This document shows positions 55,794 through 64,000 of a DNA stretch of 64,000 nucleotides, piece after piece. The notes below the pieces were generated by a model. It searched no databases and had not been told where the DNA came from. It was given only the letters and a program-made list of their open reading frames with translations. Every line of letters starts with the position of its first letter. Within the stretch, counting starts at the first letter, position 1. The stretch lies in the NCBI GenBank assembly GCA_028282885.1, contig JANQGX010000038.1, positions 62,001 to 126,000 of the forward strand, given 5' to 3'. Source of the stretch: SAR324 cluster bacterium. GTDB lineage: Bacteria > SAR324 > XYD2-FULL-50-16. The position numbers were made by a program, and so were the translations under genes.

Positions 55794-57029
55794 TTATTTG
55801 CATTTGCCGATGGATCCTTTTGCGCACTGTTTACCGTCTATCCAGATAGCACCACTCAAATCGGCACCGCCGAGTTTTATTTTTTTAACCTTGGCTCCCT
55901 TGAAATTGGCTTTGAGCAGGCTGGCTTTTCTGAAATCGGTATTAGTCAACTCAGCTCCCCGGAAGTCAGCTTCCTCAAGATCCGCCTTGGAGAAATTGGT
56001 ATCAAGCAGAACCGTTTTACGTAAATCGGCTGATTTTAGCTTGGCGCTTTCGAACTGCGCCTTGGTCAAGTCTGCCCTCTTGAAACTGGCCTTTTTGAAA
56101 TCTCCGCGAATCAGCCTGGTTTGTTGCAGGTTGGCCCGTTTGAAGTTCATTTTCTGCAATTTCAAACGGTTCATCTCGGCCTTCTCCAAATTGGCTCTCT
56201 GCAGGGTTGTTCCTTTGAGATTGGTCAACACCAGTTCCGTGTTCCTGAGATCTGCCTTATACAACCGTGCATTGAGAAAGGAGGCATTTTCGAGATTGGC
56301 TTTGCTGAGGTTGGCACCCTGCAGGTTGGCAAGTTCAAAATCGGCCTCGCTGAGGTTGGCATTGCTTAGATCTGCTTCTTTCAGATCGGTTTCGCTGAGA
56401 TTGGCCTGGAACAGATTCGCTCCTTTAAGCTTGATGTTTTTCATGGCAGCTCCTTTCAGTTCGGCTTCCTGCAGGGAAGCTGAACTGAAATCGGCTCTTT
56501 CCAGCACGGCAAAGCTTAGATCGGCCCTGTTCAACTCGGATTTTCTGAAATCCGAAAAACTGAGGTCGGCCTCTTTCAGCTTTGCCCGGTTTAGTACCGC
56601 TGCTTGAAAAAGAGAGGATGTCAGGGTTGCTTTGATAAGGATCGCTTCGGTTAAATCGGCCTGCTCAAAATTCGCTTTTTCCAGATTGGATTCAGTCAGA
56701 TTCGCCCACTTCAGATTTGCTTTTTTAAAGCTGGCTGCCCTTAAGTCGGCTTTGGTCATCTCGCACCAACTCAGGTTGGTCTCTTCCAGGTCCGATTCTT
56801 TCAAATCGATGCCCTCCAGTTGGCTTTTGCTGAAGTTGACACCAATAAAGATCATCCTTTTCAGATCCTGCCAGCTTAGATCTCCCTCGCTAAAATCACA
56901 AAAAGAGTAATCAACCTGCCCCTGGGATAGTTTGCATTGCGAATCCCCTTCTCCCAGCAGAGGTGGAGGAAGCAGGCAGGCAAAACCCAATACAATAAGA
57001 AAAACTGCAACCAGATAACGCTTTATCAT
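55794..57029 (-). CDS. Exported pentapeptide-repeat protein
   Basis: About 411 residues from the ATG at 57029. An N-terminal signal sequence (YLVAVFLIVLGFACLLPPP) is followed by about 65-70 tandem A(D/N)LxX-type pentapeptides from near residue 55 to 395, for example LKEADLSNANLSEADFELAN, which fold as a right-handed quadrilateral beta helix. A short tail with two cysteines (IDGKQCAKGSIGKCK) closes it. Most pentapeptide proteins are cytoplasmic; export and the neighbouring Wzz/BY-kinase genes suggest an envelope or matrix role (inference). An upstream start at 57068 is less likely because it would precede the signal peptide by 13 residues. Confidence 0.82.
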   Translation of the reverse strand: MIKRYLVAVFLIVLGFACLLPPPLLGEGDSQCKLSQGQVDYSFCDFSEGDLSWQDLKRMIFIGVNFSKSQLEGIDLKESDLEETNLSWCEMTKADLRAASFKKANLKWANLTESNLEKANFEQADLTEAILIKATLTSSLFQAAVLNRAKLKEADLSFSDFRKSELNRADLSFAVLERADFSSASLQEAELKGAAMKNIKLKGANLFQANLSETDLKEADLSNANLSEADFELANLQGANLSKANLENASFLNARLYKADLRNTELVLTNLKGTTLQRANLEKAEMNRLKLQKMNFKRANLQQTRLIRGDFKKASFKRADLTKAQFESAKLKSADLRKTVLLDTNFSKADLEEADFRGAELTNTDFRKASLLKANFKGAKVKKIKLGGADLSGAIWIDGKQCAKGSIGKCK

Positions 57030-57106
57030 GATTTGATCATTACCGCTGAAAACCCAACGTCCGGACAACCAGGAGTCCTGTTTTTACCAACTACTTCATT
57101 GAATAT

Positions 57107-57131
57107 AAACCTGATATTTACAGGTTTTTTT
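57107..57131 (+). terminator. Orphan intrinsic terminator
   Basis: AAACCTG-ATATTTA-CAGGTTT followed by an unbroken T run (57125-57131) is a textbook Rho-independent terminator on the plus strand, yet no plus-strand gene lies upstream before 53997. It sits in the 5' region of the minus-strand pentapeptide gene. The remaining bases to 57520 are AT-rich and hold no recognisable gene. Confidence 0.55.
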
Positions 57132-57520
57132 ACGCTTGTCAGCACGTTTTCCTCAAAAAGCATCGGAAAATCAAGACTGACCAACTTGGGATAAATCTCA
57201 ACATAATAATTTCCCTCCGAGCTGATTTGATCAAGGCGACTCTTCCTCCAGTTCGGTTGTTGTCATCACTGTGAAAACGCGCAATCCAGGGCGATGATCA
57301 GCCAGCTTCAGTCCGGCTGCAGTTATTCTACGATGGAAATCGACCTGATTTTTGATATGTTTGGCTTAAAATTGCTTTTTGCCTTCCAATTTTTTTGAAG
57401 GATTGCTAAAATTTTTGAACAAAAACTGGAATTGATTCTTTAAATCAAATCGAAAGAAACCGAAAATCATCAACCGTTACCTGCTCCTGATGATCCACGG
57501 TTTGCCAATTGAGAGCGACA

Positions 57521-58774
57521 ATGAGCCCCAAACAAATCAGCCGTTTGAGATGTGTCATCTGCGGAAAGGGATATTCGGCCGATGAGGTTTCCTATATCTG
57601 CCCGGATCACGGTAACGAGGGAATTCTGGATGTAGAATATGACTATGATTATATCCGCTCAACGGTATCACGTGATTCGCTGCTTAATAATGCCGAAATG
57701 ACCATCTGGCGTTATAAACCTCTACTTCCTGTCGATCCGGATTCCGAGACTCCACCTTTGGCCGTGGGTTGGACTCCGTTGTACAGTGCTGCGCGACTGG
57801 CTTCAAAACACGGCATAACGAAGCTCTGGATAAAAGATGACAGTCGCCAGCCAACAGCATCATTTAAGGATCGGGCCAGTGCCATTGCCATCGTCAAGGC
57901 TCGGGAGCAAAAAGCGGAAATCATTACGACAGCCAGTACAGGAAACGCCGCGGCCGCCCTTAGTGGTCTCTGTGCTTCGATTGACCAGCCCAATGTTATC
58001 TTTGTGCCCGAGTCGGCTCCTCAGGCGAAAATAGCTCAATTACTGGTTTTTGGCTCCAGGGTGGTACTGGTTAAAGGCACCTATGACCAGGCCTTTGAAC
58101 TATGCAGTCTTGCTGCGAACAAGTTCGGGTGGTACAATCGCAATACCGGTTTCAATCCATACATGACCGAAGGGAAAAAAACGGTGGCCTTTGAAATTTG
58201 CGAACAACTCGCCTGGCGAGTACCGGATGTAATCCTGGTCAGCGTCGGCGATGGCTGCATTATCGGCGGAGTTCATAAGGGCCTGAAGGATCTTTTTAAC
58301 CTGGGGTGGATCGACAGAATACCCAGGTTGATCGGGGTACAAGCTTCGGGGAGCAGCTACCTCTACCAGGCCTGGAAGAATGGTGAGGATGTTCTAACCA
58401 AACCCGCTGTGGAAGCTAACACAATCGCTGACAGTATCAGTGCAGGTCTGCCAAGGGACAGGATCAAAGCCCTGGCAGCAGCCAATGAGACAGAAGGTGC
58501 TTTTGTCTCTGTCAGCGACGAGGAGATTCTGGCTGCTGTTACCGACCTGGCGAGAGGAAGCGGAGTTTTTGCAGAACCAGCGGGAGCGGCTGCATATGCT
58601 GGACTGGAAAAAGCCCGGGCAGAAGGTCTTGTTGGAGCAAAGGATAAGGTGGTTGTCATCAACACAGGAAGTGGGCTCAAGGACATTCCCAGCGCTCTAA
58701 AAGCCACCGAACTTAGTGGCTCGGAACCGATCATCATAACACCGGAAGCTGAAGCCCTGGATAAGATATTCTAA
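57521..58774 (+). CDS. Threonine-synthase-like PLP enzyme
   Basis: 417 residues, fold-type II PLP enzyme. An N-terminal zinc-ribbon-like segment (LRCVICGKGY then YICPDHG) is typical of one threonine synthase class. The PLP lysine is in TASFKDRAS and the phosphate loop is TASTGNAAAAL. The serine/glycine-rich C-terminal motif is NTGSGLKDI. By family it would convert O-phosphohomoserine to threonine, but here it opens an operon with ygeY-, carbamate kinase- and xanthine dehydrogenase-like genes. In enterobacterial clusters that slot holds diaminopropionate ammonia-lyase, another fold-type II PLP enzyme, so a lyase role is possible. The ATG at 57521 is chosen over a TTG at 57509. Confidence 0.75.
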   Translation: MSPKQISRLRCVICGKGYSADEVSYICPDHGNEGILDVEYDYDYIRSTVSRDSLLNNAEMTIWRYKPLLPVDPDSETPPLAVGWTPLYSAARLASKHGITKLWIKDDSRQPTASFKDRASAIAIVKAREQKAEIITTASTGNAAAALSGLCASIDQPNVIFVPESAPQAKIAQLLVFGSRVVLVKGTYDQAFELCSLAANKFGWYNRNTGFNPYMTEGKKTVAFEICEQLAWRVPDVILVSVGDGCIIGGVHKGLKDLFNLGWIDRIPRLIGVQASGSSYLYQAWKNGEDVLTKPAVEANTIADSISAGLPRDRIKALAAANETEGAFVSVSDEEILAAVTDLARGSGVFAEPAGAAAYAGLEKARAEGLVGAKDKVVVINTGSGLKDIPSALKATELSGSEPIIITPEAEALDKIF

Positions 58775-58880
58775 TACCAGGTTGTATCTCAACGTAATCA
58801 AAACCATCATCAATCGTGCAACGGTTTCGACAACCGTAAACCAGCAGAAACCAATAAAGACACTTTTCCAAGGAGAAAGG

Positions 58881-60350
58881 ATGATTGATCTGACCGTAAA
58901 CCCTGAAGTTCTGAAGCGCACTATCGAAAGAGCCAGGGAAAGAAACATCATAGTTCCCACCTTCAAGCAGCAACGTAATCCGGAATTGATCCCCGAGAAG
59001 ATCAAAAGCCGCCTCAAGGAGGTGGGTCTCTGGGATATCAATCCGCTCAACCTGTTTCGGATCACCTGGCACAACGAGGCAGTGGAAACCGGTGGAGGAT
59101 TTGGCGGTGTCAATTACCTGGAGCTTCCCAGGGAACTGACCGGTGTTGACGCCAGAATTATAGCCCTGGTGGGGAAATGGTTTCCAACCGGCGCACATAA
59201 GGTCGGGGCGGCTTTTGGCTGCCTGGTGCCGAGACTGGTCACGGGCCAGTTTGATCCCACAACGGAAAAATCGGTCTGGCCTTCCACCGGAAACTACTGC
59301 CGGGGCGGGGCCTATGATGCAGCGCTTCTGGCCTGCGATTCCATTGCCATTCTACCCGAAGAGATGAGCCAGGAGCGATTCGACTGGCTTCAATCCGTTG
59401 CCGGGGAAATTATCAAAACACCGGGTTCGGAAAGCAACGTCAAGGAAATCTTTGACAAATGCCATGAGCTGAGGGCTTCAGGGGAAGCACTCTGTATTTT
59501 CAACCAGTTCGATGAACTGGGAAATTATCTCTGGCACCATGAAATCACGGGACCCGCTATACACGAAATTCTGAAGCAGACCATGTCCGAGGATCAGAAT
59601 TTCCGGGGATACGTCTCAGCAACAGGTTCCGGTGGTACCATTGCAGCCGGTGATTACCTGAAGAAAATATATCCTTACAGCAAAATTATGGCCAGCGAAG
59701 CACTGCAATGCCCGACTTTGATTAATAACGGTTTCGGAGCCCACCGTATTGAGGGAATAGGCGACAAACATGTGCCATGGATCCATAACGCAAAAAATAC
59801 TGATCTGCTGGTGGCCATCGACGATGAAATCCCCATGAGCCTGATCCGGCTTTTTAATGAACCGGAAGGAAAACAGCTTCTCAAAAGCAGGGGCGTATCC
59901 GAAGAGCTGGTGGAACAATTGGATCTCATCGGCATCTCCGGCGCCAGCAACCTGGTCAGCGCCATCAAACTCGCCAAATACTACGAAATGACCGATAAAG
60001 ACGTCGTGGTCACCATACTCACAGATTCCATGGAGATGTATGAGAGCAGGTTGGCGGAACTGACCGAGGAGAGAGGCTCTTTCTCCGCCACAGACGCTGC
60101 CTCTACCTATGAAAGCAAACTGCAGGGGCTATCCGTCGATTACATGGAGGAGCTGACCTATTACGGACGTAAGCGCGTTCATAATCTCAAATACTACACC
60201 TGGGTGGAACAACAGGGCAAAACATATGAAGAGATTCAACAACAGTGGTATGACGATCAATACTGGACCTCTATTGTTGAAAGTGTGGACAAAATCGACG
60301 AGCTGATTGAAGCATTCAACAGGAAAACCGGGCTTCTGGATAAGCTTTAA
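58881..60350 (+). CDS. Fold-type II PLP-dependent enzyme, cysteine-synthase/lyase-like
   Basis: 489 residues from an ATG with AAGGAG five bases upstream. The likely PLP lysine is in FPTGAHKVGAAFGCL and a glycine-rich phosphate loop is in VSATGSGGTIAAGDYLK. An extended C-terminus of about 100 residues (from DAASTYESKLQGLSVDYMEE) is longer than in cysteine synthases. I do not recognise the exact reaction; a role in cleaving or building diaminopropionate- or serine-like intermediates of ureide breakdown is inferred from the operon. It begins 106 bases after the threonine-synthase-like gene and precedes ygeY by 191 bases. Confidence 0.72.
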   Translation: MIDLTVNPEVLKRTIERARERNIIVPTFKQQRNPELIPEKIKSRLKEVGLWDINPLNLFRITWHNEAVETGGGFGGVNYLELPRELTGVDARIIALVGKWFPTGAHKVGAAFGCLVPRLVTGQFDPTTEKSVWPSTGNYCRGGAYDAALLACDSIAILPEEMSQERFDWLQSVAGEIIKTPGSESNVKEIFDKCHELRASGEALCIFNQFDELGNYLWHHEITGPAIHEILKQTMSEDQNFRGYVSATGSGGTIAAGDYLKKIYPYSKIMASEALQCPTLINNGFGAHRIEGIGDKHVPWIHNAKNTDLLVAIDDEIPMSLIRLFNEPEGKQLLKSRGVSEELVEQLDLIGISGASNLVSAIKLAKYYEMTDKDVVVTILTDSMEMYESRLAELTEERGSFSATDAASTYESKLQGLSVDYMEELTYYGRKRVHNLKYYTWVEQQGKTYEEIQQQWYDDQYWTSIVESVDKIDELIEAFNRKTGLLDKL

Positions 60351-60541
60351 AAAACGGTCACCGGTCAAAGAACAGCTTCATTAGATATTATAAAATACAG
60401 TTTGTATCAAGCAGACTGACTATTAACACCCAATTTCAAAACTCAACATATTGCCAGTAACGAGTCTGTCAACTGTTTAAAATCAAGCCCGCAGAATGAT
60501 GAAAGTGAACTGAGAGCTGAAAAACCAATCAAGGAGTAATC

Positions 60542-61747
60542 GTGGAACTGAAATTTGAAGAAGTCCTTAAGAAAGCAGAAGAGTATAAACCGCAGATGAC
60601 TAAATTTCTTCGTGATATGATCGCCATTCCCAGTGAGAGCTGCGGTGAAGAAGCGGTTGTCAGGAGAATCAAAGAGGAGATGGAAGCTGTCGGATTTGAT
60701 AAAGTGGAAATCGATCCCATGGGGAATATCCTGGGTTATGTCGGCAAAGGCAGTCGACTGATTGCGATGGATGCCCACATTGACACCGTTGGAGTTGGTA
60801 ATCCGGATAACTGGGAGTTCGATCCTTACGAAGGATACGAAGATGAAGAGACCATTGGCGGTCGCGGTGCCAGCGATCAGGAAGGTGGCATGGCTTCCAT
60901 GGTGTACGCCGGAAAAATTATCAAGGATCTCAATCTGGAAGACGACTACACACTGCTTGTCACCGGGACGGTGCAGGAAGAGGATTGCGATGGTCTTTGC
61001 TGGCAATACATTATCAAGGAGAGCGAAATCAAGCCCGAGTTCGTTGTCTCCACGGAACCCACTTCCTGTAGAATTCACCGGGGTCAAAGGGGGCGCATGG
61101 AAATCCGGGTTGATGTGGGCGGCATTAGCTGTCACGGCTCAGCACCGGAAAGAGGGGACAACGCCATTTTCAAAATGGCCCCCATTCTGAACGAGCTTCA
61201 GGAACTCCACGACAGGCTGATCACTGATGATTTTCTGGGCAAGGGCTCGCTCACCGTATCCGAGATCTTCTACACCTCCCCCTCAAGATGCGCAGTGGCA
61301 GACGGATGCAGTGTATCAGTAGATCGCCGCCTGACTGCCGGAGAAGACAAGGACTACGCCCTCAACCAGATCAGGGAGCTGCCCTCCGTAAAGAAATACA
61401 ATGCCAAGGTCTCCATGTACGATTATGCCAGGCCTGCTTATACCGGTTTGGTGTACCCGACAGAAGCCTATTTTCCCGCCTGGGTTCTGGAAGAGGATCA
61501 TGCTGCCTGTAGGGCCCTGGTTGAAACCTACCAGGGGCTTTTCAAGGAGAAACCGATCGTCGACAAGTGGACATTTTCCACCAACGGAGTCTCCATTATG
61601 GGTCTCTTTGGCATTCCCTGTATCGGTTTCGGACCGGGACATGAGGATCAGGCGCATGCACCCAACGAAAAAACCTGGAAGGCGGAACTGGTCAAAGCTG
61701 CTGCTATGTATGCCATGATTCCAAGTCTCTATTTAAGACAAGGCTAA
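60542..61747 (+). CDS. ygeY: YgeY-family M20 hydrolase, selenium-metabolism-linked
   Basis: A 401-residue zinc peptidase/deacylase of the M20 family. Metal-binding segments: [32 protein letters not shown], the acid pair in [11 protein letters not shown], and the late histidine in [15 protein letters not shown]. This matches the YgeY type, which occurs with selenium-dependent molybdenum hydroxylases and carbamate kinase in purine-degrading clusters. The start is GTG at 60542, preceded by AAGGAG five bases upstream. The carbamate kinase gene begins 4 bases after its stop. Confidence 0.88.
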   Translation: MELKFEEVLKKAEEYKPQMTKFLRDMIAIPSESCGEEAVVRRIKEEMEAVGFDKVEIDPMGNILGYVGKGSRLIAMDAHIDTVGVGNPDNWEFDPYEGYEDEETIGGRGASDQEGGMASMVYAGKIIKDLNLEDDYTLLVTGTVQEEDCDGLCWQYIIKESEIKPEFVVSTEPTSCRIHRGQRGRMEIRVDVGGISCHGSAPERGDNAIFKMAPILNELQELHDRLITDDFLGKGSLTVSEIFYTSPSRCAVADGCSVSVDRRLTAGEDKDYALNQIRELPSVKKYNAKVSMYDYARPAYTGLVYPTEAYFPAWVLEEDHAACRALVETYQGLFKEKPIVDKWTFSTNGVSIMGLFGIPCIGFGPGHEDQAHAPNEKTWKAELVKAAAMYAMIPSLYLRQG

Positions 61748-61750
61748 AAG

Positions 61751-62704
61751 ATGGACAAATTCGCTGTTGTTGCCATCGGTGGCAACTCATTGATCAAAGA
61801 CAATGCTCACCGCCGTGTGGAAGACCAGTATGAGGCCATCAAGGAGACCGTTGTCAACCTTGTGGACATTACGGAACTGGGTTACAATATCCTGGTAACC
61901 CATGGGAACGGCGCGCAGGTGGGGTTCATACTCCGCAGATCGGAAATTGCCTTTAAGCATGAAAACCTCCACTTTGTGCCCCTGGTCAGTTGTGTTGCCG
62001 ATACCCAAGGTGCGATTGGCTACCAGATTCAGCAGGCGCTCAACAACGAATTTTTAAAACGCAGGATCCAAAAACAGGCCGTAACCATTGTCACCCAGGT
62101 ATTGGTGGACAAAGACGACCCTGCCTTTCAAAATCCCTCCAAACCCATTGGTGCATTCTACAGCCCTGATGAGATTGAGGAGCTGAAACAGTCCAATCCG
62201 GGATGGAATTTGGTTGAAGATGCAGGCCGAGGATTCAGAAGAGTGGTTGCCTCTCCCAAACCAATCGAAATCGTTGAAGAGCAGGCCATTCGCACCCTTG
62301 TTCGGGAAGGCTTTTGTGTCGTTGCAGTCGGGGGAGGCGGTATTCCCGTTTTCGACGAGGGAGAAGGCATGCAGGTGGGAATAGATGCCGTAATAGACAA
62401 GGATTACGCTTCTGCCCTCCTGGCCCGAAGACTGAAAGCAGATACGCTGATCGTTTCGACCGGGGTGGATCATATCTGTTTGAATTTCGGAACGCCCGAA
62501 GAGAAACCCCTGGAAAGGATAACGGTCAGCCAGACCAAAAAATACATCGACGAAGGGCACTTTGCAGCAGGAAGTATGTTGCCCAAAATAAAAGCCATTG
62601 TCTCCTTTCTGGAGCAGGGAGGAAAACAGGCCATTGTGACCAGACCGGAAAAATTGAAAGAGGCCGTGTTGGGAAAGGCCGGAACCTGTATAATCGGAGA
62701 CTAG
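61751..62704 (+). CDS. arcC: Carbamate kinase (YqeA/ArcC-like)
   Basis: Transfers phosphate from carbamoyl phosphate to ADP, yielding ATP, ammonia and CO2. At 317 residues it is full length. It has AIGGNSLIKDNAHRRVEDQ at the start, LVTHGNGAQVGFIL near residue 50, VAVGGGGIPVF near 190 and GSMLPKIKAIVSFLEQGG near the end. The usual ALGGNALL is AIGGNSLI here. In ureide/purine catabolism this step harvests ATP from the carbamoyl product. AAGG lies eight bases before the ATG; the molybdenum-hydroxylase gene starts three bases after the stop. Confidence 0.92.
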   Translation: MDKFAVVAIGGNSLIKDNAHRRVEDQYEAIKETVVNLVDITELGYNILVTHGNGAQVGFILRRSEIAFKHENLHFVPLVSCVADTQGAIGYQIQQALNNEFLKRRIQKQAVTIVTQVLVDKDDPAFQNPSKPIGAFYSPDEIEELKQSNPGWNLVEDAGRGFRRVVASPKPIEIVEEQAIRTLVREGFCVVAVGGGGIPVFDEGEGMQVGIDAVIDKDYASALLARRLKADTLIVSTGVDHICLNFGTPEEKPLERITVSQTKKYIDEGHFAAGSMLPKIKAIVSFLEQGGKQAIVTRPEKLKEAVLGKAGTCIIGD

Positions 62705-62707
62705 ACC

Positions 62708-64000
62708 TTGATCAGATTCAGCCTCAACGGAAGGGAAAAAGAGTACGCGGGAGATCCTGAAACGACCCTGCTTTCTTATTTAAGGGAGTCGGAAGGTATT
62801 ACCTCGGTCAAAGACGGATGTTCGGGACAGGGAGCCTGTGGAACCTGCCTGTTGGAAGTGAATGGCAAACCGACCCTCTCCTGTCGTACAGCCATGCGGA
62901 AGCTGGAGAATGGCACAGTCGTCACCATTGAAGGATTCGATCCGCAGTTGAGAGACCTGCTGGCAAAAGCTTTTGTGGAAGAGGGAGCCGTTCAGTGCGG
63001 ATTTTGCACACCGGGATTTCTATCCCGCACAAGACTGCTGCTGCAAAACAACGAATCACCCACCAGGGAAGAGATCATTAAATCCCTGGGATTAAACCTT
63101 TGCCGTTGCACCGGATACGTTAAAATTGTAAATGCCATTTTTTCCGCCTCTCAAAGGCTCCAACAAAATGAAACTGTTGGTTTAACCAATGACGGTCGCA
63201 TCGGTGTCAGCTATCCCAAACTGGATGCTTACCGGAAAGCCATCGGCACTTCCGATTTTGTCTCCGATATGAAAATTGAGGGGATGCTTTTCGGCGCCCT
63301 CAAGTTCAGCGATCATCCCAGGGCCAGGTTCCTGGGAATGGATACGACAGAAGCGGAAAATCTTCCGGGAGTCGTTCGGGTATTCACCGCAAAAGACATA
63401 CCGGGCGATCGCGTAACAGGACATCTGGTCGATGACTGGCCCCTGATGATCGAAAAAGGTGAAACAACCCGCTATATCGGGGATGTATTGGCCGGGGTTG
63501 TGGCCGAATCAGAGGAAACTGCCCGACAAGCCTGTGAAATGATCCGGGTTGATTATGAAGTACTGGAACCCCTGACCGACATGCTACAGGCTGAAAACAG
63601 CAATATCAGGGTTCACGAACCTGGAAATCTGCTCTGCCGGACCGATTTCAGCAGGGGACTTGACATTGAATCCGTGTTATCCGGATCAGCTTATACCGTA
63701 GCGGGAACCTACAAGACCCAGTTTGTGGAACACGCCTTCCTGGAGACCGAAGCTGCCATCGCCACACCGGGACAGGATAAGACCATACGTTTCTATGTTC
63801 AATCCCAGGGGATCTATGATGACAGAAAACTGATCTCGCGAATCCTGGCGCTTCCGGAATCCAAGGTCGATGTCACCCTCGTCCCCTCCGGCGGAGCCTT
63901 TGGTGGCAAGGAAGATCTCACGGTACAGGGTCATGCAGGTTTATTTGCCCATCTGTTATGCAAACCCGTCCGTGTGCGCCTGGACCGGAATGAATCGCTA
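62708..64000 (+). CDS. Selenium-dependent xanthine dehydrogenase-like molybdenum hydroxylase (partial)
   Basis: The first 431 codons of a fused iron-sulfur/molybdenum hydroxylase that runs off the window. The N-terminal [2Fe-2S] domains show DGCSGQGACGTCLLEV, then VQCGFCTPGF and LNLCRCTGYVKI, which hold eight cysteine ligands. The molybdenum-cofactor domain follows directly (from about residue 165, RIGVSYPKLDAYRKAIGTSD) without an FAD domain, and GGAFGGKED near residue 400 is the cofactor-binding loop. This order is that of the selenium-linked xanthine dehydrogenase family. The start is TTG at 62708, with GGAG eight bases upstream; no ATG is suitably placed. Confidence 0.88.
   Translation, partial: MIRFSLNGREKEYAGDPETTLLSYLRESEGITSVKDGCSGQGACGTCLLEVNGKPTLSCRTAMRKLENGTVVTIEGFDPQLRDLLAKAFVEEGAVQCGFCTPGFLSRTRLLLQNNESPTREEIIKSLGLNLCRCTGYVKIVNAIFSASQRLQQNETVGLTNDGRIGVSYPKLDAYRKAIGTSDFVSDMKIEGMLFGALKFSDHPRARFLGMDTTEAENLPGVVRVFTAKDIPGDRVTGHLVDDWPLMIEKGETTRYIGDVLAGVVAESEETARQACEMIRVDYEVLEPLTDMLQAENSNIRVHEPGNLLCRTDFSRGLDIESVLSGSAYTVAGTYKTQFVEHAFLETEAAIATPGQDKTIRFYVQSQGIYDDRKLISRILALPESKVDVTLVPSGGAFGGKEDLTVQGHAGLFAHLLCKPVRVRLDRNESL

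Noticed and set aside
55798..56910. Long plus-strand open frames (269 and 92 codons) opposite the pentapeptide-repeat gene
   Set aside because: They are the mirror of a five-codon repeat with biased codons; the translations are low-complexity and have no ribosome site, while the minus frame has a signal peptide and clear repeats.
1..64000. CRISPR arrays, tRNA or rRNA genes, intact insertion sequences, prophage or integrase genes
   Set aside because: No regularly spaced repeats, cloverleaf-like or rRNA-like segments, transposase or integrase motifs were recognised on either strand.

Overview
The window looks like a chromosomal segment of a free-living Gram-negative, probably anaerobic or microaerophilic bacterium. 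The Gram-negative call rests on an RND efflux pump, a TPR outer-membrane porin-like protein and several exported beta-barrel candidates. A Tct tricarboxylate-type transporter, a chemosensory array with a hybrid CheA, a two-gene SUF-like Fe-S system, a haem-c chemoreceptor and a selenium-linked purine catabolic operon would fit a deltaproteobacterium-like lineage. That placement is inference from gene content only. No rRNA, tRNA, CRISPR array, phage gene or intact insertion sequence was found.

Layout. 0.2-10.6 kb holds housekeeping genes: an MFS exporter with a small partner, xanthine phosphoribosyltransferase, a TPR protein, a PhzF-family enzyme, thiol peroxidase, a minimal Fe-S scaffold/ATPase pair (sufC-sufB order), pterin-carbinolamine dehydratase and pirin. 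Its intergenic stretches carry coding-like fragments, a folded leader candidate in front of sufC and a promoter. 10.6-20.7 kb is one minus-strand chemosensory cluster: cheR, cheB, cheW, a PilJ-type receptor, a CheA with two CheW domains and a receiver, a STAS protein lacking the usual phospho-serine, and a HEAT-repeat protein with a receiver. A divergent haem-binding chemoreceptor follows at 21.1-22.8 kb. 23.1-27.6 kb is an RND adaptor/pump pair facing a DinB-like protein. 28.6-33.7 kb is a four-gene acyl-CoA carboxylase with two carboxyltransferase paralogues.

34.5-45.2 kb holds a YitT membrane protein and then a minus-strand operon of two arylsulfotransferase-like propeller proteins, a cupin and tctCBA. 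Divergent from this operon are an IclR regulator, a sigma-54 activator and a YhhQ transporter. The IclR intergenic region contains matching operator-like sequences beside both transcription units.

45.4-57.0 kb is an envelope or exopolysaccharide module without a glycosyltransferase. The plus strand encodes an exported protein with six Ig/cadherin-like repeats and a C-terminal barrel, a PelA-like deacetylase lacking the hydrolase domain, and a PelB-like TPR/barrel protein. The minus strand encodes an exported pentapeptide-repeat protein, a BY-kinase-like ATPase and a Wzz-like chain-length protein. 57.5-64.0 kb is a plus-strand operon: a threonine-synthase-like enzyme, a second fold-type II PLP enzyme, a YgeY-type M20 hydrolase, carbamate kinase and the start of a selenium-dependent xanthine dehydrogenase-like protein that runs off the window. 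This resembles the anaerobic purine/ureide degradation clusters of enterobacteria and clostridia, but with different PLP enzymes.

The most interesting candidates are the polysaccharide export module, the arylsulfotransferase-like/Tct operon with its operators, the non-canonical chemosensory outputs and the variant purine operon.
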